From Nitrincola lacisaponensis (GTDB taxonomy: Bacteria > Pseudomonadota > Gammaproteobacteria > Pseudomonadales > Balneatricaceae), in assembly GCF_000691225.1 (NCBI RefSeq), contig NZ_JMSZ01000024.1, positions 1 to 64,000 of the forward strand: a stretch of DNA of 64,000 bases. The letters run 5' to 3'. Shown here in pieces: positions 1 through 9,592 of this stretch (the first letter of the stretch is position 1; each line of letters starts with the position of its first letter). The notes below the pieces were generated by a model. It did no database searches and was not told the DNA's origin. It saw only the letters and a list, made by a program, of their open reading frames with translations. A program made the translations under genes and the position numbers.

Positions 1-498
1 GGCCGTGTAGAGCGTGGTATCGTTAAAGCCGGTGAAGAGATCGAGATCGTTGGTATTCGTGCGACGACCAAGACGACTTGTACCGGTGTTGAGATGTTCC
101 GCAAACTGCTGGACGAAGGTCGTGCAGGTGAGAACATTGGTGCGCTGCTGCGTGGTACCAAGCGTGATGAAGTTGAGCGTGGTCAGGTACTGTGTAAGCC
201 GGGTTCAATCAAGCCGCACACCAAGTTTGAAGGCGAAGTGTACGTGCTGAGCAAAGAAGAAGGTGGTCGTCATACACCATTCTTCAAAGGCTACCGTCCA
301 CAGTTCTACTTCCGTACCACTGACATCACTGGCGCGTGTGAGCTGCCAGAAGGTGTTGAGATGGTGATGCCGGGTGACAACGTACAGATGACTGTTACGC
401 TGATCAACCCGATCGCGATGGAAGAAGGTCTGCGTTTTGCGATCCGTGAAGGCGGTCGTACTGTAGGTGCAGGCGTTGTTTCCAAAATCATCGAATAA
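1..498 (+). CDS. tuf: Elongation factor Tu, C-terminal part (5' end outside window)
   Basis: EF-Tu is the cytosolic GTPase that carries aminoacyl-tRNA to the ribosome. Only the last 165 residues are present, open from base 1 with no start in the window. They cover domains II and III: the segment starting [18 protein letters not shown] is the start of domain II, and [14 protein letters not shown] is the usual EF-Tu C-terminus. The G domain lies upstream of the window. The position just before rpsJ fits the copy at the end of a str operon. The hairpin at 522-545 ends the transcript. Confidence 0.97.
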   Translation, partial: GRVERGIVKAGEEIEIVGIRATTKTTCTGVEMFRKLLDEGRAGENIGALLRGTKRDEVERGQVLCKPGSIKPHTKFEGEVYVLSKEEGGRHTPFFKGYRPQFYFRTTDITGACELPEGVEMVMPGDNVQMTVTLINPIAMEEGLRFAIREGGRTVGAGVVSKIIE

Positions 499-521
499 TT
501 GATTTGATCAATTGATGACAG

Positions 522-545
522 AAAACCCTCTTCGGAGGGTTTTTG
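522..545 (+). terminator. Intrinsic terminator after tuf
   Basis: AAAACCCTC, loop TTCG, then GAGGGTTTT followed by more T: a 9-bp stem with a U-tract, 23 bases after the tuf stop. It separates tuf from the S10 operon. Confidence 0.93.
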
Positions 546-594
546 CATTTTTGGCAGTAGTGAAAATGACTGGTTATTATTTGTACCGACAGGG

Positions 595-623
595 TTGAAC
601 TCACTTGACTCAGTAAGTATAAT
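595..623 (+). promoter_or_regulatory. Sigma-70 promoter of the S10 operon
   Basis: TTGAAC (595-600) and TATAAT (618-623) are separated by exactly 17 bases. The predicted start near 630 gives a leader of only about 60 bases before rpsJ. Confidence 0.8.
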
Positions 624-629
624 TTGCGT

Positions 630-661
630 CCCCTCATGTAAGGGGAGGTCGGCTATTGCCG
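630..661 (+). promoter_or_regulatory. S10 operon leader hairpins
   Basis: Two small stem-loops lie in the presumed leader: CCCCT/AGGGG (630-634 with 641-645) and CGGC-TATT-GCCG (650-661). In E. coli the much longer S10 leader is the site of L4 autoregulation. This one is short and lacks an obvious terminator hairpin, so equivalent control is uncertain. Confidence 0.45.
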
Positions 662-692
662 TAACAAAATCAACAGGAAATGCGTGATCAGA

Positions 693-1004
693 ATGCAGAA
701 CCAAAAAATCAGAATTCGTCTGAAGGCTTTTGATCATCGCCTGATCGACTCGTCCGCGCAGGAAATCGTAGAAACTGCAAAGCGTACGGGCGCACAGGTG
801 CATGGTCCGATCCCACTTCCTACTCGCAAAGAGCGTTTTACCGTTCTGATTTCACCTCACGTGAACAAAGATGCACGTGATCAGTATGAAATCCGTACGC
901 ATAAGCGTGTTCTGGACATCGTTGAGCCAACTGAAAAAACAGTTGACGCACTGATGAAGCTGGACCTCGCTGCGGGTGTAGAAGTGCAGATCAGCCTGGG
1001 CTAA
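693..1004 (+). CDS. rpsJ: 30S ribosomal protein S10
   Basis: S10 belongs to the head of the 30S subunit and also works with NusB in antitermination. The protein starts [19 protein letters not shown] and is 103 residues, the family length. ATG 693 is chosen because homologues begin MQNQ. An in-frame GTG at 684 sits closer to the AGGA ribosome binding site (675-678) and would add three residues, so it remains possible. First gene of the S10 operon (rpsJ to rpsQ). Confidence 0.95.
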   Translation: MQNQKIRIRLKAFDHRLIDSSAQEIVETAKRTGAQVHGPIPLPTRKERFTVLISPHVNKDARDQYEIRTHKRVLDIVEPTEKTVDALMKLDLAAGVEVQISLG

Positions 1005-1115
1005 TCAAGCTGCGCAGAATTAATAACGTTTAATGAAGCGCTATTTGAGGAATGCTCTGTAATGGGCAGCCATAGTGGGTGACAGCCCCGTACTCAACTG
1101 GCAAGAGGTATTAAA

Positions 1116-1754
1116 ATGTCTGTAGGACTTATCGGACGTAAAGCGGGCATGACCCGTGTCTTCACAGAAGATGGCGTGTCCGTGCCAGTCACTGTCATCG
1201 AGGTGGATCCGAACCGCGTGACGTGCGTTAAAACCATTGAAACTGATGGTTACGCTGCTATCCAGGTGACAACCGGTACTAAGAAGGCTAATCGCCTGAC
1301 TAAGCCGGAAGCCGGCAACTTCGCGAAAGCTGGAGTTGAAGCAGGTCGCGGTTTGTGGGAGTTCCGTCTCTCCGGTGATGAAGAAATCAATGTCGGCGAT
1401 TCGTTGACAGTTGAGCGCTTCGAAGCAGGTCAGAAAATTGATGTGACCGGTCGTAGCAAGGGTAAGGGTTTTCAGGGCGGTGTTAAGCGCTGGAACTTCC
1501 GTACTCAGGATGCGACTCACGGTAACTCACTTTCTCACCGTGCTCCGGGCTCCATTGGTCAGTGTCAGACTCCGGGGCGTGTGTTCAAGGGCAAAAAGAT
1601 GGCAGGTCACATGGGTGATGAGCGTTGCACAGTGCAGACTCTTGAAGTCGTGCGTGTAGATGCTGAACGCAACCTGCTGCTGGTCAAAGGTGCTGTTCCT
1701 GGCGCGACCGGCGGTGACGTCATCGTTAAACCTGCTGTAAAAGCACGCGGCTGA
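1116..1754 (+). CDS. rplC: 50S ribosomal protein L3
   Basis: L3 is one of the first proteins in 50S assembly and reaches the peptidyl-transferase centre with a long loop. It has 212 residues. The start [16 protein letters not shown] and the segment [21 protein letters not shown] are family hallmarks; the Q in [10 protein letters not shown] is at the position of the PrmB-methylated glutamine in E. coli. An AGAGG ribosome binding site precedes the ATG. The 111-base gap after rpsJ is longer than usual and contains no clear promoter. Confidence 0.97.
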   Translation: MSVGLIGRKAGMTRVFTEDGVSVPVTVIEVDPNRVTCVKTIETDGYAAIQVTTGTKKANRLTKPEAGNFAKAGVEAGRGLWEFRLSGDEEINVGDSLTVERFEAGQKIDVTGRSKGKGFQGGVKRWNFRTQDATHGNSLSHRAPGSIGQCQTPGRVFKGKKMAGHMGDERCTVQTLEVVRVDAERNLLLVKGAVPGATGGDVIVKPAVKARG

Positions 1755-1764
1755 AGGGGTTAAC

Positions 1765-2370
1765 ATGAATATAAATCTGACAGGAGCCAACGGTTCGGTC
1801 GAAGTATCCGAGCTGATTTTTGGCAAAGAGTTTAACGAGTCCCTGGTGCACCAGGTGGTTACTGCTTACATGGCAGGTGGCCGTCAGGGTAGCAAGGCTC
1901 AAAAAAATCGTTCCGCAGTATCTGGTGGTGGCGCCAAGCCATTCCGTCAGAAGGGAACTGGTCGTGCCCGTGCGGGTACAATCCGTTCACCGCTGTGGCG
2001 CTCCGGTGGTGTGACCTTCGCTGCAAGTCCACGTGACTATTCGCAGAAGGTTAACAAGAAGATGTATCGCGCTGCCATGCGCTGCATCCTTTCTGAGCTG
2101 GTTCGTCAGGATCGTTTGGTGGTTGTTGAAGGTTTCCAGATGGATGCCCCGAAAACCAAGCAGTTCATCGCCAAGATGAAAGAGCTTGAGTTGAGCAATG
2201 CACTGCTGATCACTGAAGAAGTTGAAGCAAACCTGTATCTGGCTGCTCGTAACGTGCCACACGTTGATGTGCGTGACGTTGCTGCGATCGACCCGGTCAG
2301 CCTGATTGGCTTTGACAAAGTGGTTGTGACCGCTGCTGCTCTGAACAAAATCAATGAGGTGCTGGCATGA
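1765..2370 (+). CDS. rplD: 50S ribosomal protein L4
   Basis: L4 binds 23S rRNA domain I and lines the exit tunnel. In E. coli it also represses the S10 operon by transcriptional attenuation and translational control. It has 201 residues. The tunnel loop ([21 protein letters not shown]) and the following [12 protein letters not shown] segment identify it. The last codons overlap the start of rplW (ATGA), indicating coupled translation. Whether autoregulation survives here is unclear because the operon leader is short. Confidence 0.97.
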   Translation: MNINLTGANGSVEVSELIFGKEFNESLVHQVVTAYMAGGRQGSKAQKNRSAVSGGGAKPFRQKGTGRARAGTIRSPLWRSGGVTFAASPRDYSQKVNKKMYRAAMRCILSELVRQDRLVVVEGFQMDAPKTKQFIAKMKELELSNALLITEEVEANLYLAARNVPHVDVRDVAAIDPVSLIGFDKVVVTAAALNKINEVLA

Positions 2371-2663
2371 ATCCGGAACGCATTTATAAAGTGTTGTTGG
2401 GTCCGCACATCTCTGAGAAAGCAACTATTGTTGCTGACGGATCACAGCAGGTCGTATTTCGTGTAGCGCCTGATGCTACCAAGCCCGAAATCAAAAAAGC
2501 CGTCGAGCAGTTGTTCAACGTAAAAGTTGAAGGCGTCAATGTGCTGAATATCAAAGGTAAGACCAAGCGTACAGCGCGTGGCCTGGGCAAGCGCAATGAT
2601 GTGCGTAAAGCCTATGTTCGTCTGGCGGATGGCTCTGAAATTGATTTCATGGCTGGCGAATAA
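2367..2663 (+). CDS. rplW: 50S ribosomal protein L23
   Basis: L23 sits at the exit of the peptide tunnel and is the docking site for trigger factor and the signal recognition particle. It is 98 residues long, with the conserved [12 protein letters not shown] near the N-terminus and [23 protein letters not shown] in the rRNA-binding loop. The start ATG overlaps the rplD stop by four bases. Confidence 0.96.
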   Translation: MNPERIYKVLLGPHISEKATIVADGSQQVVFRVAPDATKPEIKKAVEQLFNVKVEGVNVLNIKGKTKRTARGLGKRNDVRKAYVRLADGSEIDFMAGE

Positions 2664-2677
2664 GAAGGGGTTAGATC

Positions 2678-3505
2678 ATGGCAATCGTTAAATCAAAGCC
2701 GACCTCTGCCGGACGTCGTCACGTCGTTAAGGTAGTCAGTGCTGATCTGCATAAGGGTAAACCTTTTGCGGCACTGGTCGAAAAGAAGAGCAAGTCCGGT
2801 GGTCGTAACAACAATGGCCGTATCACTACGCGTCATATCGGTGGTGGTCACAAGCACCATTACCGTGTTATCGACTTCCGTCGTAACAAGGATGGTATTC
2901 AGGGTACTGTAGAACGTATCGAATACGATCCAAACCGTACTGCGCACATCGCTCTGATCAAGTATGCAGATGGTGAGCGTCGTTACATCATTGCACCGAA
3001 AGGTCTGCAGGCAGGTGCTGTTATCGTTTCTGGTGAAGCTGTCGATATCAAAGTCGGCAACACCATGACTCTGCGTAACATCCCCCTGGGTAGTACCGTA
3101 CACTGTATCGAACTGAAGCCTGGTAAAGGCGCTCAGATGGCACGTTCTGCGGGTGCTTCTGCACAGCTGGTTGCGCGTGAAGGGGCTTATGCCACTCTGC
3201 GTCTGCGTTCCGGTGAAGTGCGTAAAGTGCTGGTAGAATGCCGTGCCACACTGGGCGAAGTCAGCAACTCCGAGCATTCCCTGCGTCAGCTGGGTAAAGC
3301 GGGTGCTAAGCGCTGGCGTGGTGTGCGCCCGACAGTTCGTGGTGTAGCAATGAACCCGGTCGATCACCCACATGGTGGTGGTGAAGGTCGTACCTCTGGT
3401 GGCCGTCACCCGGTTACTCCATGGGGCGTCCCGACTAAAGGTCATAAAACACGCAAGAACAAGCGTACCAATAAACTCATTGTACGCCGTCGTAGCGCTA
3501 AATAA
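2678..3505 (+). CDS. rplB: 50S ribosomal protein L2
   Basis: L2 is a primary 23S rRNA-binding protein needed for subunit association and peptidyl-transferase activity. It is 275 residues (E. coli 273). Diagnostic segments are [20 protein letters not shown] near residue 45 and, near residue 225, the motif [14 protein letters not shown] containing the conserved histidine close to the active site. It follows rplW by 14 bases with an AAGGGG ribosome binding site. Confidence 0.98.
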   Translation: MAIVKSKPTSAGRRHVVKVVSADLHKGKPFAALVEKKSKSGGRNNNGRITTRHIGGGHKHHYRVIDFRRNKDGIQGTVERIEYDPNRTAHIALIKYADGERRYIIAPKGLQAGAVIVSGEAVDIKVGNTMTLRNIPLGSTVHCIELKPGKGAQMARSAGASAQLVAREGAYATLRLRSGEVRKVLVECRATLGEVSNSEHSLRQLGKAGAKRWRGVRPTVRGVAMNPVDHPHGGGEGRTSGGRHPVTPWGVPTKGHKTRKNKRTNKLIVRRRSAK

Positions 3506-3517
3506 GGGGATACAGCT

Positions 3518-3796
3518 GTGCCACGTTCACTGAAGAAAGGTCCATTTATCGACCTTCACCTGTTGAAGAAGGTAGAGGCTGCGATTGAAGCAAACGAAAA
3601 ACGTCCGATCAAAACCTGGTCGCGTCGTTCCACAATTTTTCCGAACTTTGTGGGTTTGACAATTGCAGTACATAACGGCCGCCAGCACGTTCCAGTGTTT
3701 GTCACTGAGGACATGGTCGGTCATAAATTAGGTGAGTTTGCTGCTACACGTACATTCCGCGGTCATGCAGCCGACAAGAAGGCCAAGAAGAAGTAA
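3518..3796 (+). CDS. rpsS: 30S ribosomal protein S19
   Basis: S19 forms a complex with S13 in the 30S head and contacts the A-site region. It is 92 residues, reading [18 protein letters not shown] at the start and [22 protein letters not shown] near the end. The start is GTG at 3518 with an AGGGG ribosome binding site about 10 bases before it. It is packed between rplB and rplV in the S10 operon. Confidence 0.97.
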   Translation: MPRSLKKGPFIDLHLLKKVEAAIEANEKRPIKTWSRRSTIFPNFVGLTIAVHNGRQHVPVFVTEDMVGHKLGEFAATRTFRGHAADKKAKKK

Positions 3797-3809
3797 GGGA
3801 GGATAGATG

Positions 3810-4139
3810 ATGGAAGTAGTCGCCAAACATATCGGCGCCCGCATCTCCGCCCAGAAGGCCCGTCTGGTCGCTGATCAGATCCGTGGTAAGTCTGTGGGAG
3901 AAGCTCTCGATATCCTGACGTTCAGCAACAAGAAAGGTGCTGATCTGGTCAAGAAAGTGCTTAACTCTGCGATTGCAAATGCAGAGCACAATGAAGGTGC
4001 TGACGTAGATGAACTGCGTGTATCGGCCATCTTCGTTGATGAAGGTATGACCATGAAACGCATTCGGCCACGTGCCAAAGGTCGCGCAGACAGAATTCTG
4101 AAGCGCACCTCGCACATCACTATCAAAGTGGCTGACTAA
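3810..4139 (+). CDS. rplV: 50S ribosomal protein L22
   Basis: L22 binds all domains of 23S rRNA and its beta-hairpin lines the exit tunnel, where macrolide-resistance changes occur. The protein contains [23 protein letters not shown] and the tunnel hairpin [17 protein letters not shown]. Two adjacent ATG codons exist (3807 and 3810). 3810 is preferred because the GGGAGG site (3797-3802) is then seven bases away and because homologues start with ME. 109 residues from this start. Confidence 0.95.
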   Translation: MEVVAKHIGARISAQKARLVADQIRGKSVGEALDILTFSNKKGADLVKKVLNSAIANAEHNEGADVDELRVSAIFVDEGMTMKRIRPRAKGRADRILKRTSHITIKVAD

Positions 4140-4165
4140 GAAGCTGACGGCTAGGAGATTTCGAA

Positions 4166-4849
4166 ATGGGTCAGAAAGTTAACCCAACCGGTATACGTCT
4201 CGGCATCGTCAAAGATCATACTTCTGTATGGTACGCTGACAAGTCAGACTATGCTGGTAAGCTGCTGAATGACCTCAAGGTGCGTAGTTTCCTTGAGGGC
4301 AAGCTGAAGAATGCGTCTGTAAGTCGCATTGATATTGAGCGTCCAGCTCAGAACGCCAAAATTACTATCCACACTGCTCGTCCCGGTATCGTGATTGGCA
4401 AGAAAGGTGAGGATGTTGAGGTGCTGCGCTCTGCGATTTCTGAAATGATGGGTGTGCCTGTGCACATCAACATTGAAGAAGTACGTAAGCCAGATCTGGA
4501 TGCCAAACTGATCGCGCAGAGCGTTGCCAGCCAGCTGGAGCGCCGTGTTATGTTCCGTCGCGCCATGAAGCGTGCGGTACAGAACTCCATGCGTATCGGT
4601 GCCAAAGGTATCAAAATCCAGGTGAGCGGTCGTCTTGGCGGTGCCGAGATTGCGCGTACTGAGTGGTATCGTGAAGGTCGTGTACCTCTGCATACCCTGC
4701 GTGCTGACATTGACTACGCAACCTACGAGGCGCACACAACTTACGGTGTGATTGGCGTTAAAGTCTGGGTCTTCAAAGGTGAGATTTTCGGCGGTATCGA
4801 ACAGGTACGTGCTGAGAAGAATGCGCCCAAGAAGAAAGGAACTAAGTGA
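4166..4849 (+). CDS. rpsC: 30S ribosomal protein S3
   Basis: S3 forms part of the mRNA entry channel of the 30S subunit and contributes to helicase activity there. It has 227 residues. The start [14 protein letters not shown], the KH-domain motif [10 protein letters not shown] and the C-terminal half with [33 protein letters not shown] are all present. It lies between rplV and rplP in the expected order. Confidence 0.98.
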   Translation: MGQKVNPTGIRLGIVKDHTSVWYADKSDYAGKLLNDLKVRSFLEGKLKNASVSRIDIERPAQNAKITIHTARPGIVIGKKGEDVEVLRSAISEMMGVPVHINIEEVRKPDLDAKLIAQSVASQLERRVMFRRAMKRAVQNSMRIGAKGIKIQVSGRLGGAEIARTEWYREGRVPLHTLRADIDYATYEAHTTYGVIGVKVWVFKGEIFGGIEQVRAEKNAPKKKGTK

Positions 4850-4860
4850 GGTAAACGTCA

Positions 4861-5274
4861 ATGCTGCAACCAAAACGACTTAAGTACCGCAAGGTGATGA
4901 AAGGCCGTAACCGCGGCCTGGCGCAGCGTGGCAGCAAGGTCAGCTTTGGTGAGTACGCGCTGAAAGCGACCGGTCGCGGTCGTATTACAGCGCGTCAGAT
5001 CGAAGCGGCTCGTCGTACCATGACGCGTCATGTAAAGCGTGGTGGTAAGATCTGGATCCGGGTATTCCCGGACAAGCCGATCACGACTAAGCCCCTTGAA
5101 GTACGTATGGGTAAAGGTAAGGGTAACGTAGAATACTGGGTCGCTCAGATCCAGCCAGGTAAGGTGCTGTTTGAAATCAGCGGCGTCAACGAACAGTTGG
5201 TGTCTGAAGCCTTCGCTCTGGCTGCTGCAAAGCTGCCTGTAACTACAACCATAGTTAAACGGACGGTGATGTAA
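4861..5274 (+). CDS. rplP: 50S ribosomal protein L16
   Basis: L16 helps organise the A site of the 50S subunit. It is 137 residues, beginning [19 protein letters not shown], with the family segment [34 protein letters not shown]. The final base of its stop codon is the first base of the rpmC start (TAATG), consistent with coupled translation. Confidence 0.97.
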   Translation: MLQPKRLKYRKVMKGRNRGLAQRGSKVSFGEYALKATGRGRITARQIEAARRTMTRHVKRGGKIWIRVFPDKPITTKPLEVRMGKGKGNVEYWVAQIQPGKVLFEISGVNEQLVSEAFALAAAKLPVTTTIVKRTVM

Positions 5275-5465
5275 TGAAAGCGACTGAACTGCGCGAAAAA
5301 TCCGCAGAAGAGCTTCAGCAGACACTGCTGGATCTGTTGAAGGACCAGTTTAATCTGCGCATGCAAAAAGCGACCGGTCAGCTGGCTCAAAATCACCTTT
5401 TAGGCCAGGTGCGTCGTGATATTGCTCGCGTCAAAACTGTTCTTAAGCAAAAGGCAGGTGCATAA
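5274..5465 (+). CDS. rpmC: 50S ribosomal protein L29
   Basis: L29 is a small alpha-helical protein next to L23 at the tunnel exit. It is 63 residues ([21 protein letters not shown]), the normal length. Start and stop abut rplP and rpsQ with no spacer. Confidence 0.96.
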   Translation: MKATELREKSAEELQQTLLDLLKDQFNLRMQKATGQLAQNHLLGQVRRDIARVKTVLKQKAGA

Positions 5466-5762
5466 ATGAGCGCAGAAAAACGTATTCGTACTGTGACCGG
5501 TAAGGTCGTCAGTGACAAGATGGATAAAACCATCACGGTGTTGGTAGAACGTAAAGAGAAGCATCCAATTTATGGGAAGTTCGTACGTCGTTCGACCAAG
5601 CTGCATGCTCATGATGCTGATAATGCTTGCCGTATCGGCGACCTGGTAACCATCCAGGAATCACGTCCTCTGTCTAAATCCAAGACATGGGTACTGGTTC
5701 GGATCGAAGAACAGGCAAATAAAGCATTAATGGCAGTTGAAGAGCCTGCCGCAGAGGTGTAA
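5466..5762 (+). CDS. rpsQ: 30S ribosomal protein S17
   Basis: S17 is a primary 16S rRNA-binding protein with an OB fold. The segment [22 protein letters not shown] identifies it. At 98 residues it is longer than E. coli S17 (84 residues), the extra being an acidic C-terminal tail ([14 protein letters not shown]). Its ATG follows the rpmC stop directly. Last gene of the S10 operon; a hairpin follows at 5788-5809. Confidence 0.96.
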   Translation: MSAEKRIRTVTGKVVSDKMDKTITVLVERKEKHPIYGKFVRRSTKLHAHDADNACRIGDLVTIQESRPLSKSKTWVLVRIEEQANKALMAVEEPAAEV

Positions 5763-5787
5763 ACTAGTGCGCCTTTGCTCCATTACG

Positions 5788-5809
5788 CCAGCTGTCATTA
5801 GATGGCTGG
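5788..5809 (+). terminator. Hairpin at the S10/spc operon boundary
   Basis: CCAGCTGTC, loop ATTA, GATGGCTGG: a 9-bp stem containing two G-U pairs, followed by a weak T-rich stretch (TTTAACAGTTTT). It sits in the 71-base gap between rpsQ and rplN. It is probably a leaky terminator or processing site; no clear promoter for rplN could be recognised. Confidence 0.5.
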
Positions 5810-5833
5810 TTTAACAGTTTTGTGGGGTAGACC

Positions 5834-6202
5834 ATGATTCAAACTGAATCGATGCTTGATGTTGCTGATAACAGCGGCGCCAAGCGCGTGATGTGTATTA
5901 AGGTCCTCGGCGGTTCTCACCGTCGCTACGCCGGAGTTGGTGATATCATCAAGGTGACCGTTAAGGAAGCCATTCCGCGTGGTAAAGTGAAGAAAGGTCA
6001 GGTTCTTAAAGCTGTCGTAGTACGTACCCGTAAAGGTGTTCGTCGTGCGGATGGTTCCATTATCCGCTTTGATGTGAATTCAGCAGTGCTGCTGAACAAC
6101 AACGGCGCGCCAATTGGTACTCGTATCTTCGGCCCAGTAACGCGTGAGCTTCGTACTGAGAAGTTCATGAAGATCATTTCCCTGGCGCCTGAAGTGCTCT
6201 GA
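5834..6202 (+). CDS. rplN: 50S ribosomal protein L14
   Basis: L14 lies at the subunit interface and binds the silencing factor RsfS. It is 122 residues: [33 protein letters not shown] at the start and [13 protein letters not shown] near the end. First gene of the spc operon. Unusually, a well-formed terminator hairpin separates it from rplX. Confidence 0.97.
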   Translation: MIQTESMLDVADNSGAKRVMCIKVLGGSHRRYAGVGDIIKVTVKEAIPRGKVKKGQVLKAVVVRTRKGVRRADGSIIRFDVNSAVLLNNNGAPIGTRIFGPVTRELRTEKFMKIISLAPEVL

Positions 6203-6231
6203 TCTGACTGCTTTTTTGCGGTTGAATCTTC

Positions 6232-6264
6232 AAAACGCCATGCCCGTGAGGGTTTGGCGTTTTT
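6232..6264 (+). terminator. Intrinsic terminator inside the spc operon
   Basis: AAAACGCCA (6232-6240) pairs with TGGCGTTTT (6255-6263). Inside this, CCC-GTGA-GGG (6243-6252) pairs as well, and five T follow the outer stem. By form this is a complete rho-independent terminator between rplN and rplX. Partial read-through or antitermination would be needed for expression of the downstream genes unless an unrecognised promoter follows. Confidence 0.75.
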
Positions 6265-6299
6265 GAGCATGAGAGGGTAGTAGGAAAGGAAGGTAACTA

Positions 6300-6623
6300 A
6301 TGCGTAAAATTCGTCGCGACGATGAAGTCATCGTGATCGCAGGTAAAGATAAGGGCAAGCGTGGCAAAGTAATGCGCGTTCTGTCTGACGATCGCCTGAT
6401 CGTATCCGGCATAAACATGATCAAGAAGCATGTTAAGCCAAACCCGATGCTGGGTCAGCAGGGTGGTATTGTTGAGAAGGAAGCAGCGATTGCCACTTCC
6501 AATGTCGCCATTTTTAATCCTGCTACCGGCAAGGGTGATCGTGTAGGCTTCAAGAAGCTTGAAGACGGCACCAAGGTACGCTTCTACAAGTCTAACGGCG
6601 AAGTCGTCGTTGGTGATAAGTAA
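6300..6623 (+). CDS. rplX: 50S ribosomal protein L24
   Basis: L24 starts 50S assembly by binding the 5' end of 23S rRNA. It has 107 residues, with the KOW motif ([21 protein letters not shown]) at the N-terminus. A strong GGAAGG ribosome binding site precedes the ATG. It lies 97 bases after rplN, a gap occupied by the hairpin at 6232-6264. Confidence 0.96.
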   Translation: MRKIRRDDEVIVIAGKDKGKRGKVMRVLSDDRLIVSGINMIKKHVKPNPMLGQQGGIVEKEAAIATSNVAIFNPATGKGDRVGFKKLEDGTKVRFYKSNGEVVVGDK

Positions 6624-6637
6624 GAGAGGTTGGTGCA

Positions 6638-7177
6638 ATGTCTAGATTGAAAGCGCTGTACGAGAACGAACTGAAGCAGAGCCTGAAAGAAGAGTTGAAC
6701 AGTCCTAACATCATGGCTGTTCCACGTGTCACCAAAATCACTCTGAACATGGGTGTAGGTGAAGCTCTGGGTGATAAAAAGCAGCTGGAAAACGCTGTTG
6801 CTGATCTGACTGCGATTGCAGGTCAGAAGCCTGTTGTTACCAAGGCACGTAAATCCATTGCGGGTTTTAAAGTCCGTGAAGGCTGGCCGATCGGTTGTAA
6901 AGTCACACTGCGCGGTGAGCGTATGTGGGAATTCCTTGATCGTCTGGTTGATGTATCTATCCCGCGTATCCGCGACTTCCGTGGTTTGAATCCGAAGTCA
7001 TTCGATGGTCGTGGAAACTACAGCATGGGTGTTAAAGAGCAGATTATTTTCCCTGAAATCGATTACGATAAAGTGGATAAGCTGCGTGGTCTGGATATCA
7101 CGATCACTACTACCGCCCAGACTAATGACGAAGGACGTGCACTGCTGACCGCTCTGCAGTTCCCGTTCCGTAAATAA
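6638..7177 (+). CDS. rplE: 50S ribosomal protein L5
   Basis: L5 binds 5S rRNA and contacts the P-site tRNA. It is 179 residues. Conserved segments are [42 protein letters not shown] and the C-terminal [23 protein letters not shown]. It starts 14 bases after rplX. Confidence 0.97.
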   Translation: MSRLKALYENELKQSLKEELNSPNIMAVPRVTKITLNMGVGEALGDKKQLENAVADLTAIAGQKPVVTKARKSIAGFKVREGWPIGCKVTLRGERMWEFLDRLVDVSIPRIRDFRGLNPKSFDGRGNYSMGVKEQIIFPEIDYDKVDKLRGLDITITTTAQTNDEGRALLTALQFPFRK

Positions 7178-7190
7178 TCAGGGGTAGAAG

Positions 7191-7496
7191 ATGGCTAAAA
7201 TTTCAATGAAAAACCGTGAAGCGAAGCGTGAAAAGCTGGCTGCAAAATATGCTGCCAAGCGTGCTGAGCTGAAGGCAATCATCGTTAACCCAGAGAGCTC
7301 TGAAGAAGCGCGTTGGGATGCACAGGTCGCTTTGCAAAAGCTGCCGCGTGATGCCAGTCCGATTCGTCAGCAGCGTCGTTGCCAGGTAACAGGTCGTCCG
7401 CACGGTGTATACCGTAAGTTCGGTTTGTCACGCATCAAACTGCGTGAAGCTGCAATGCGCGGTGATGTTCCGGGTCTGAAAAAAGCAAGCTGGTAA
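7191..7496 (+). CDS. rpsN: 30S ribosomal protein S14
   Basis: S14 is a late-assembling protein of the 30S head. This is the 101-residue form without the zinc-binding cysteine motif, with the typical C-terminus [39 protein letters not shown]. It is followed by an 84-base gap that contains a hairpin. Confidence 0.97.
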   Translation: MAKISMKNREAKREKLAAKYAAKRAELKAIIVNPESSEEARWDAQVALQKLPRDASPIRQQRRCQVTGRPHGVYRKFGLSRIKLREAAMRGDVPGLKKASW

Positions 7497-7519
7497 TCAG
7501 CTTGTCAATGGTAAGCACA

Positions 7520-7552
7520 GCGGTCTGGGCAGGAAACGGTTCCTGCTACCGC
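7520..7552 (+). promoter_or_regulatory. Hairpin between rpsN and rpsH
   Basis: GCAGGAA (7529-7535), loop ACGG, TTCCTGC (7540-7546), extended outside a bulge by GCGGT (7520-7524) and ACCGC (7548-7552). It lacks a T-tract, so it is more likely an mRNA structure or processing site than a terminator. S8 regulates the spc operon in E. coli from an mRNA site at rplE; whether this hairpin has a similar role is unknown. Confidence 0.4.
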
Positions 7553-7580
7553 GCTGCGCTGCACAACTGAGGAAATAAGC

Positions 7581-7973
7581 ATGAGTATGCAAGATACCCT
7601 CGCGGATATGTTTACCCGTATCCGTAACGGTAATATGGCTGAAAAGCCTGCTGTCTCCATGCCGTCTTCCAAGCACAAAGTGGCAATCGCCAAGGTGCTG
7701 AAAGAAGAAGGCTATATCACTGACTACAGTGTTGAAGGTGAAAGCAAGCCGGTACTGACTATCGAACTGAAGTATTTCGAAGGCAAGCCGGTTATTGAAG
7801 AGATCAAGCGTGTAAGCAAGCCTAGTTTGCGTATTTACCGCCATGTTGCAAAACTGCCAAAAGTTTCTGATGGCCTGGGTATTGCAATTATCTCTACCAG
7901 TAAAGGTGTCATGACCGATCGCGCCGCTCGTCAGGCTGGTATCGGTGGTGAAGTCATCTGTACGGTATTCTAA
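7581..7973 (+). CDS. rpsH: 30S ribosomal protein S8
   Basis: S8 binds the central domain of 16S rRNA and is the autorepressor of the spc operon in E. coli. It is 130 residues: [18 protein letters not shown] at the start and the conserved C-terminal segment [33 protein letters not shown]. The ATG has a GAGGAA ribosome binding site. Confidence 0.97.
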   Translation: MSMQDTLADMFTRIRNGNMAEKPAVSMPSSKHKVAIAKVLKEEGYITDYSVEGESKPVLTIELKYFEGKPVIEEIKRVSKPSLRIYRHVAKLPKVSDGLGIAIISTSKGVMTDRAARQAGIGGEVICTVF

Positions 7974-7984
7974 GGGGAGTTCTG

Positions 7985-8518
7985 ATGTCACGTATAGCTA
8001 AGAATCCCGTTGTTGTACCTGCAGGTGTTGAGGTTAAAATCCAGGGGCAGCAAGTTGCTGTCAAGGGTAGCAACGGTCAGTTGAGTCTGGATGTACATCC
8101 TTCAGTTGTTGTTGAGCTGAATGATGGCAAGGTTACGTTTGTTGCTCGTGATGGCAGCAAGCAGGCTGTTGCCCTGTCCGGTACGACTCGTGCACTGGTT
8201 AACAACATGGTGACAGGTGTCAGCACTGGTTTTCAGAAAACCATGCAGCTGATCGGTGTTGGTTACCGTGCTGCTGTTAAAGGCGATGTTGTCAACCTGA
8301 CGCTGGGTTTCTCACACCCGATCGATTACCAACTGCCTAACGGTGTTAAAGCAGAAGCTCCGAATAACACGACAATCATCCTGTCTGGTGCTGACAAGCA
8401 GCAGGTTGGTCAGGTTGCCGCTGAAATTCGTGCGTTCCGTCCACCTGAGCCTTACAAGGGTAAAGGTGTTCGCTATGCAGATGAGTTTGTACGCCGTAAA
8501 GAGGCTAAGAAGAAGTAA
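7985..8518 (+). CDS. rplF: 50S ribosomal protein L6
   Basis: L6 lies near the factor-binding site of the 50S subunit. It is 177 residues with two repeated domains. Start [17 protein letters not shown] and C-terminal [19 protein letters not shown] are typical. It sits between rpsH and rplR with short spacers. Confidence 0.97.
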   Translation: MSRIAKNPVVVPAGVEVKIQGQQVAVKGSNGQLSLDVHPSVVVELNDGKVTFVARDGSKQAVALSGTTRALVNNMVTGVSTGFQKTMQLIGVGYRAAVKGDVVNLTLGFSHPIDYQLPNGVKAEAPNNTTIILSGADKQQVGQVAAEIRAFRPPEPYKGKGVRYADEFVRRKEAKKK

Positions 8519-8527
8519 GGCTGGGTC

Positions 8528-8878
8528 ATGAACGAAAAAAATCAAGCTCGAATTCGTCGTGCGCGCCGCTCTCGCCTTAAAATGCGTGAACTGGGTGCAG
8601 TACGTCTGTGCGTCAACCGCACACCACGTCACATTTATGCGCAAATCATTTCCGCTGATGGCGCAACAGTGCTTGCTTCTGCATCAACTGTTGAAAAAGA
8701 TTTGCGTGCTGGTGCAACCGGCAACGTTGAAGCTGCCAAGAAAGTGGGTGCACTGATCGCAGATCGTGCCAAAGCAGCAGGCATTTCACAGGTGGCGTTT
8801 GATCGCTCCGGTTATAAATATCACGGCAGAGTCCAGGCTCTGGCTGATGCGGCCCGCGAAGGCGGACTGGAATTCTAA
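8528..8878 (+). CDS. rplR: 50S ribosomal protein L18
   Basis: L18 brings 5S rRNA into the 50S subunit together with L5. It is 116 residues, with the basic N-terminus [17 protein letters not shown] and the C-terminal [25 protein letters not shown] expected of the family. Confidence 0.97.
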   Translation: MNEKNQARIRRARRSRLKMRELGAVRLCVNRTPRHIYAQIISADGATVLASASTVEKDLRAGATGNVEAAKKVGALIADRAKAAGISQVAFDRSGYKYHGRVQALADAAREGGLEF

Positions 8879-8889
8879 AGGTTTCTAAT

Positions 8890-9393
8890 ATGGCAAATCA
8901 CGAACAGAAAGACGGTGAACTCCAGGAGAGACTGGTCCAGGTAAACCGCGTCGCTAAAGTGGTGAAAGGTGGCCGTATCTTCGGTTTTACTGCGCTGACA
9001 GTTGTTGGCGATGGTAATGGCCGTATCGGTTTTGGCCGTGGTAAGGCACGTGAAGTGCCCGTTGCAATTCAAAAGGCAATGGAGCAGGCGCGTCGTAACA
9101 TGGTCAGCGTTTCACTGAACGCCCATACACTGCAGTATCCTGTTAAAGCTCAGCATGGCGCGTCTCGCGTTTACATGCAGCCTGCATCTGAAGGTACCGG
9201 TATCATCGCCGGTGGTGCGATGCGTGCGGTTCTTGAGCTGGCAGGTGTACAGAACGTACTGGCGAAGTGTTACGGCTCCACTAATCCGGTTAACGTTGTG
9301 CGTGCAACTGTTAAGGGTCTTGCGTCCATGAACGCGCCTGAAGACGTTGCTGCCAAGCGCGGCAAGACCGTTGAAGAGATCCTGGGGAACTAA
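8890..9393 (+). CDS. rpsE: 30S ribosomal protein S5
   Basis: S5 works in decoding fidelity and in the mRNA entry channel. It is 167 residues, containing the double-stranded-RNA-binding-like domain with [28 protein letters not shown] and the C-terminal domain with [26 protein letters not shown]. It precedes rpmD by three bases. Confidence 0.97.
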   Translation: MANHEQKDGELQERLVQVNRVAKVVKGGRIFGFTALTVVGDGNGRIGFGRGKAREVPVAIQKAMEQARRNMVSVSLNAHTLQYPVKAQHGASRVYMQPASEGTGIIAGGAMRAVLELAGVQNVLAKCYGSTNPVNVVRATVKGLASMNAPEDVAAKRGKTVEEILGN

Positions 9394-9396
9394 GCG

Positions 9397-9579
9397 ATGT
9401 CAAATACGATTAAAGTGACCCTGACCCGCAGCACTATCGGCACTCTGCCGAAGCACAAGCTGTGTGTCAAAGGGCTCGGACTGCGCCGCATCGGCCACGT
9501 TGTTGAAGTGGAAGATACTCCTGCAGTGCGTGGTATGATTAATAAAGTCAACTACATGGTCCGTGTGGTTGGTGAATAA
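9397..9579 (+). CDS. rpmD: 50S ribosomal protein L30
   Basis: L30 is a small 50S protein present in many but not all bacteria. It is 60 residues, with the motif [26 protein letters not shown]. It is tightly packed between rpsE and rplO. Confidence 0.95.
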   Translation: MSNTIKVTLTRSTIGTLPKHKLCVKGLGLRRIGHVVEVEDTPAVRGMINKVNYMVRVVGE

Positions 9580-9592
9580 AAGGAGTCACCCA

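Noticed and set aside
684-692. GTG at 684 as the rpsJ start
   Set aside because: Better spaced to AGGA, but homologues start at MQNQ; kept as an alternative only.
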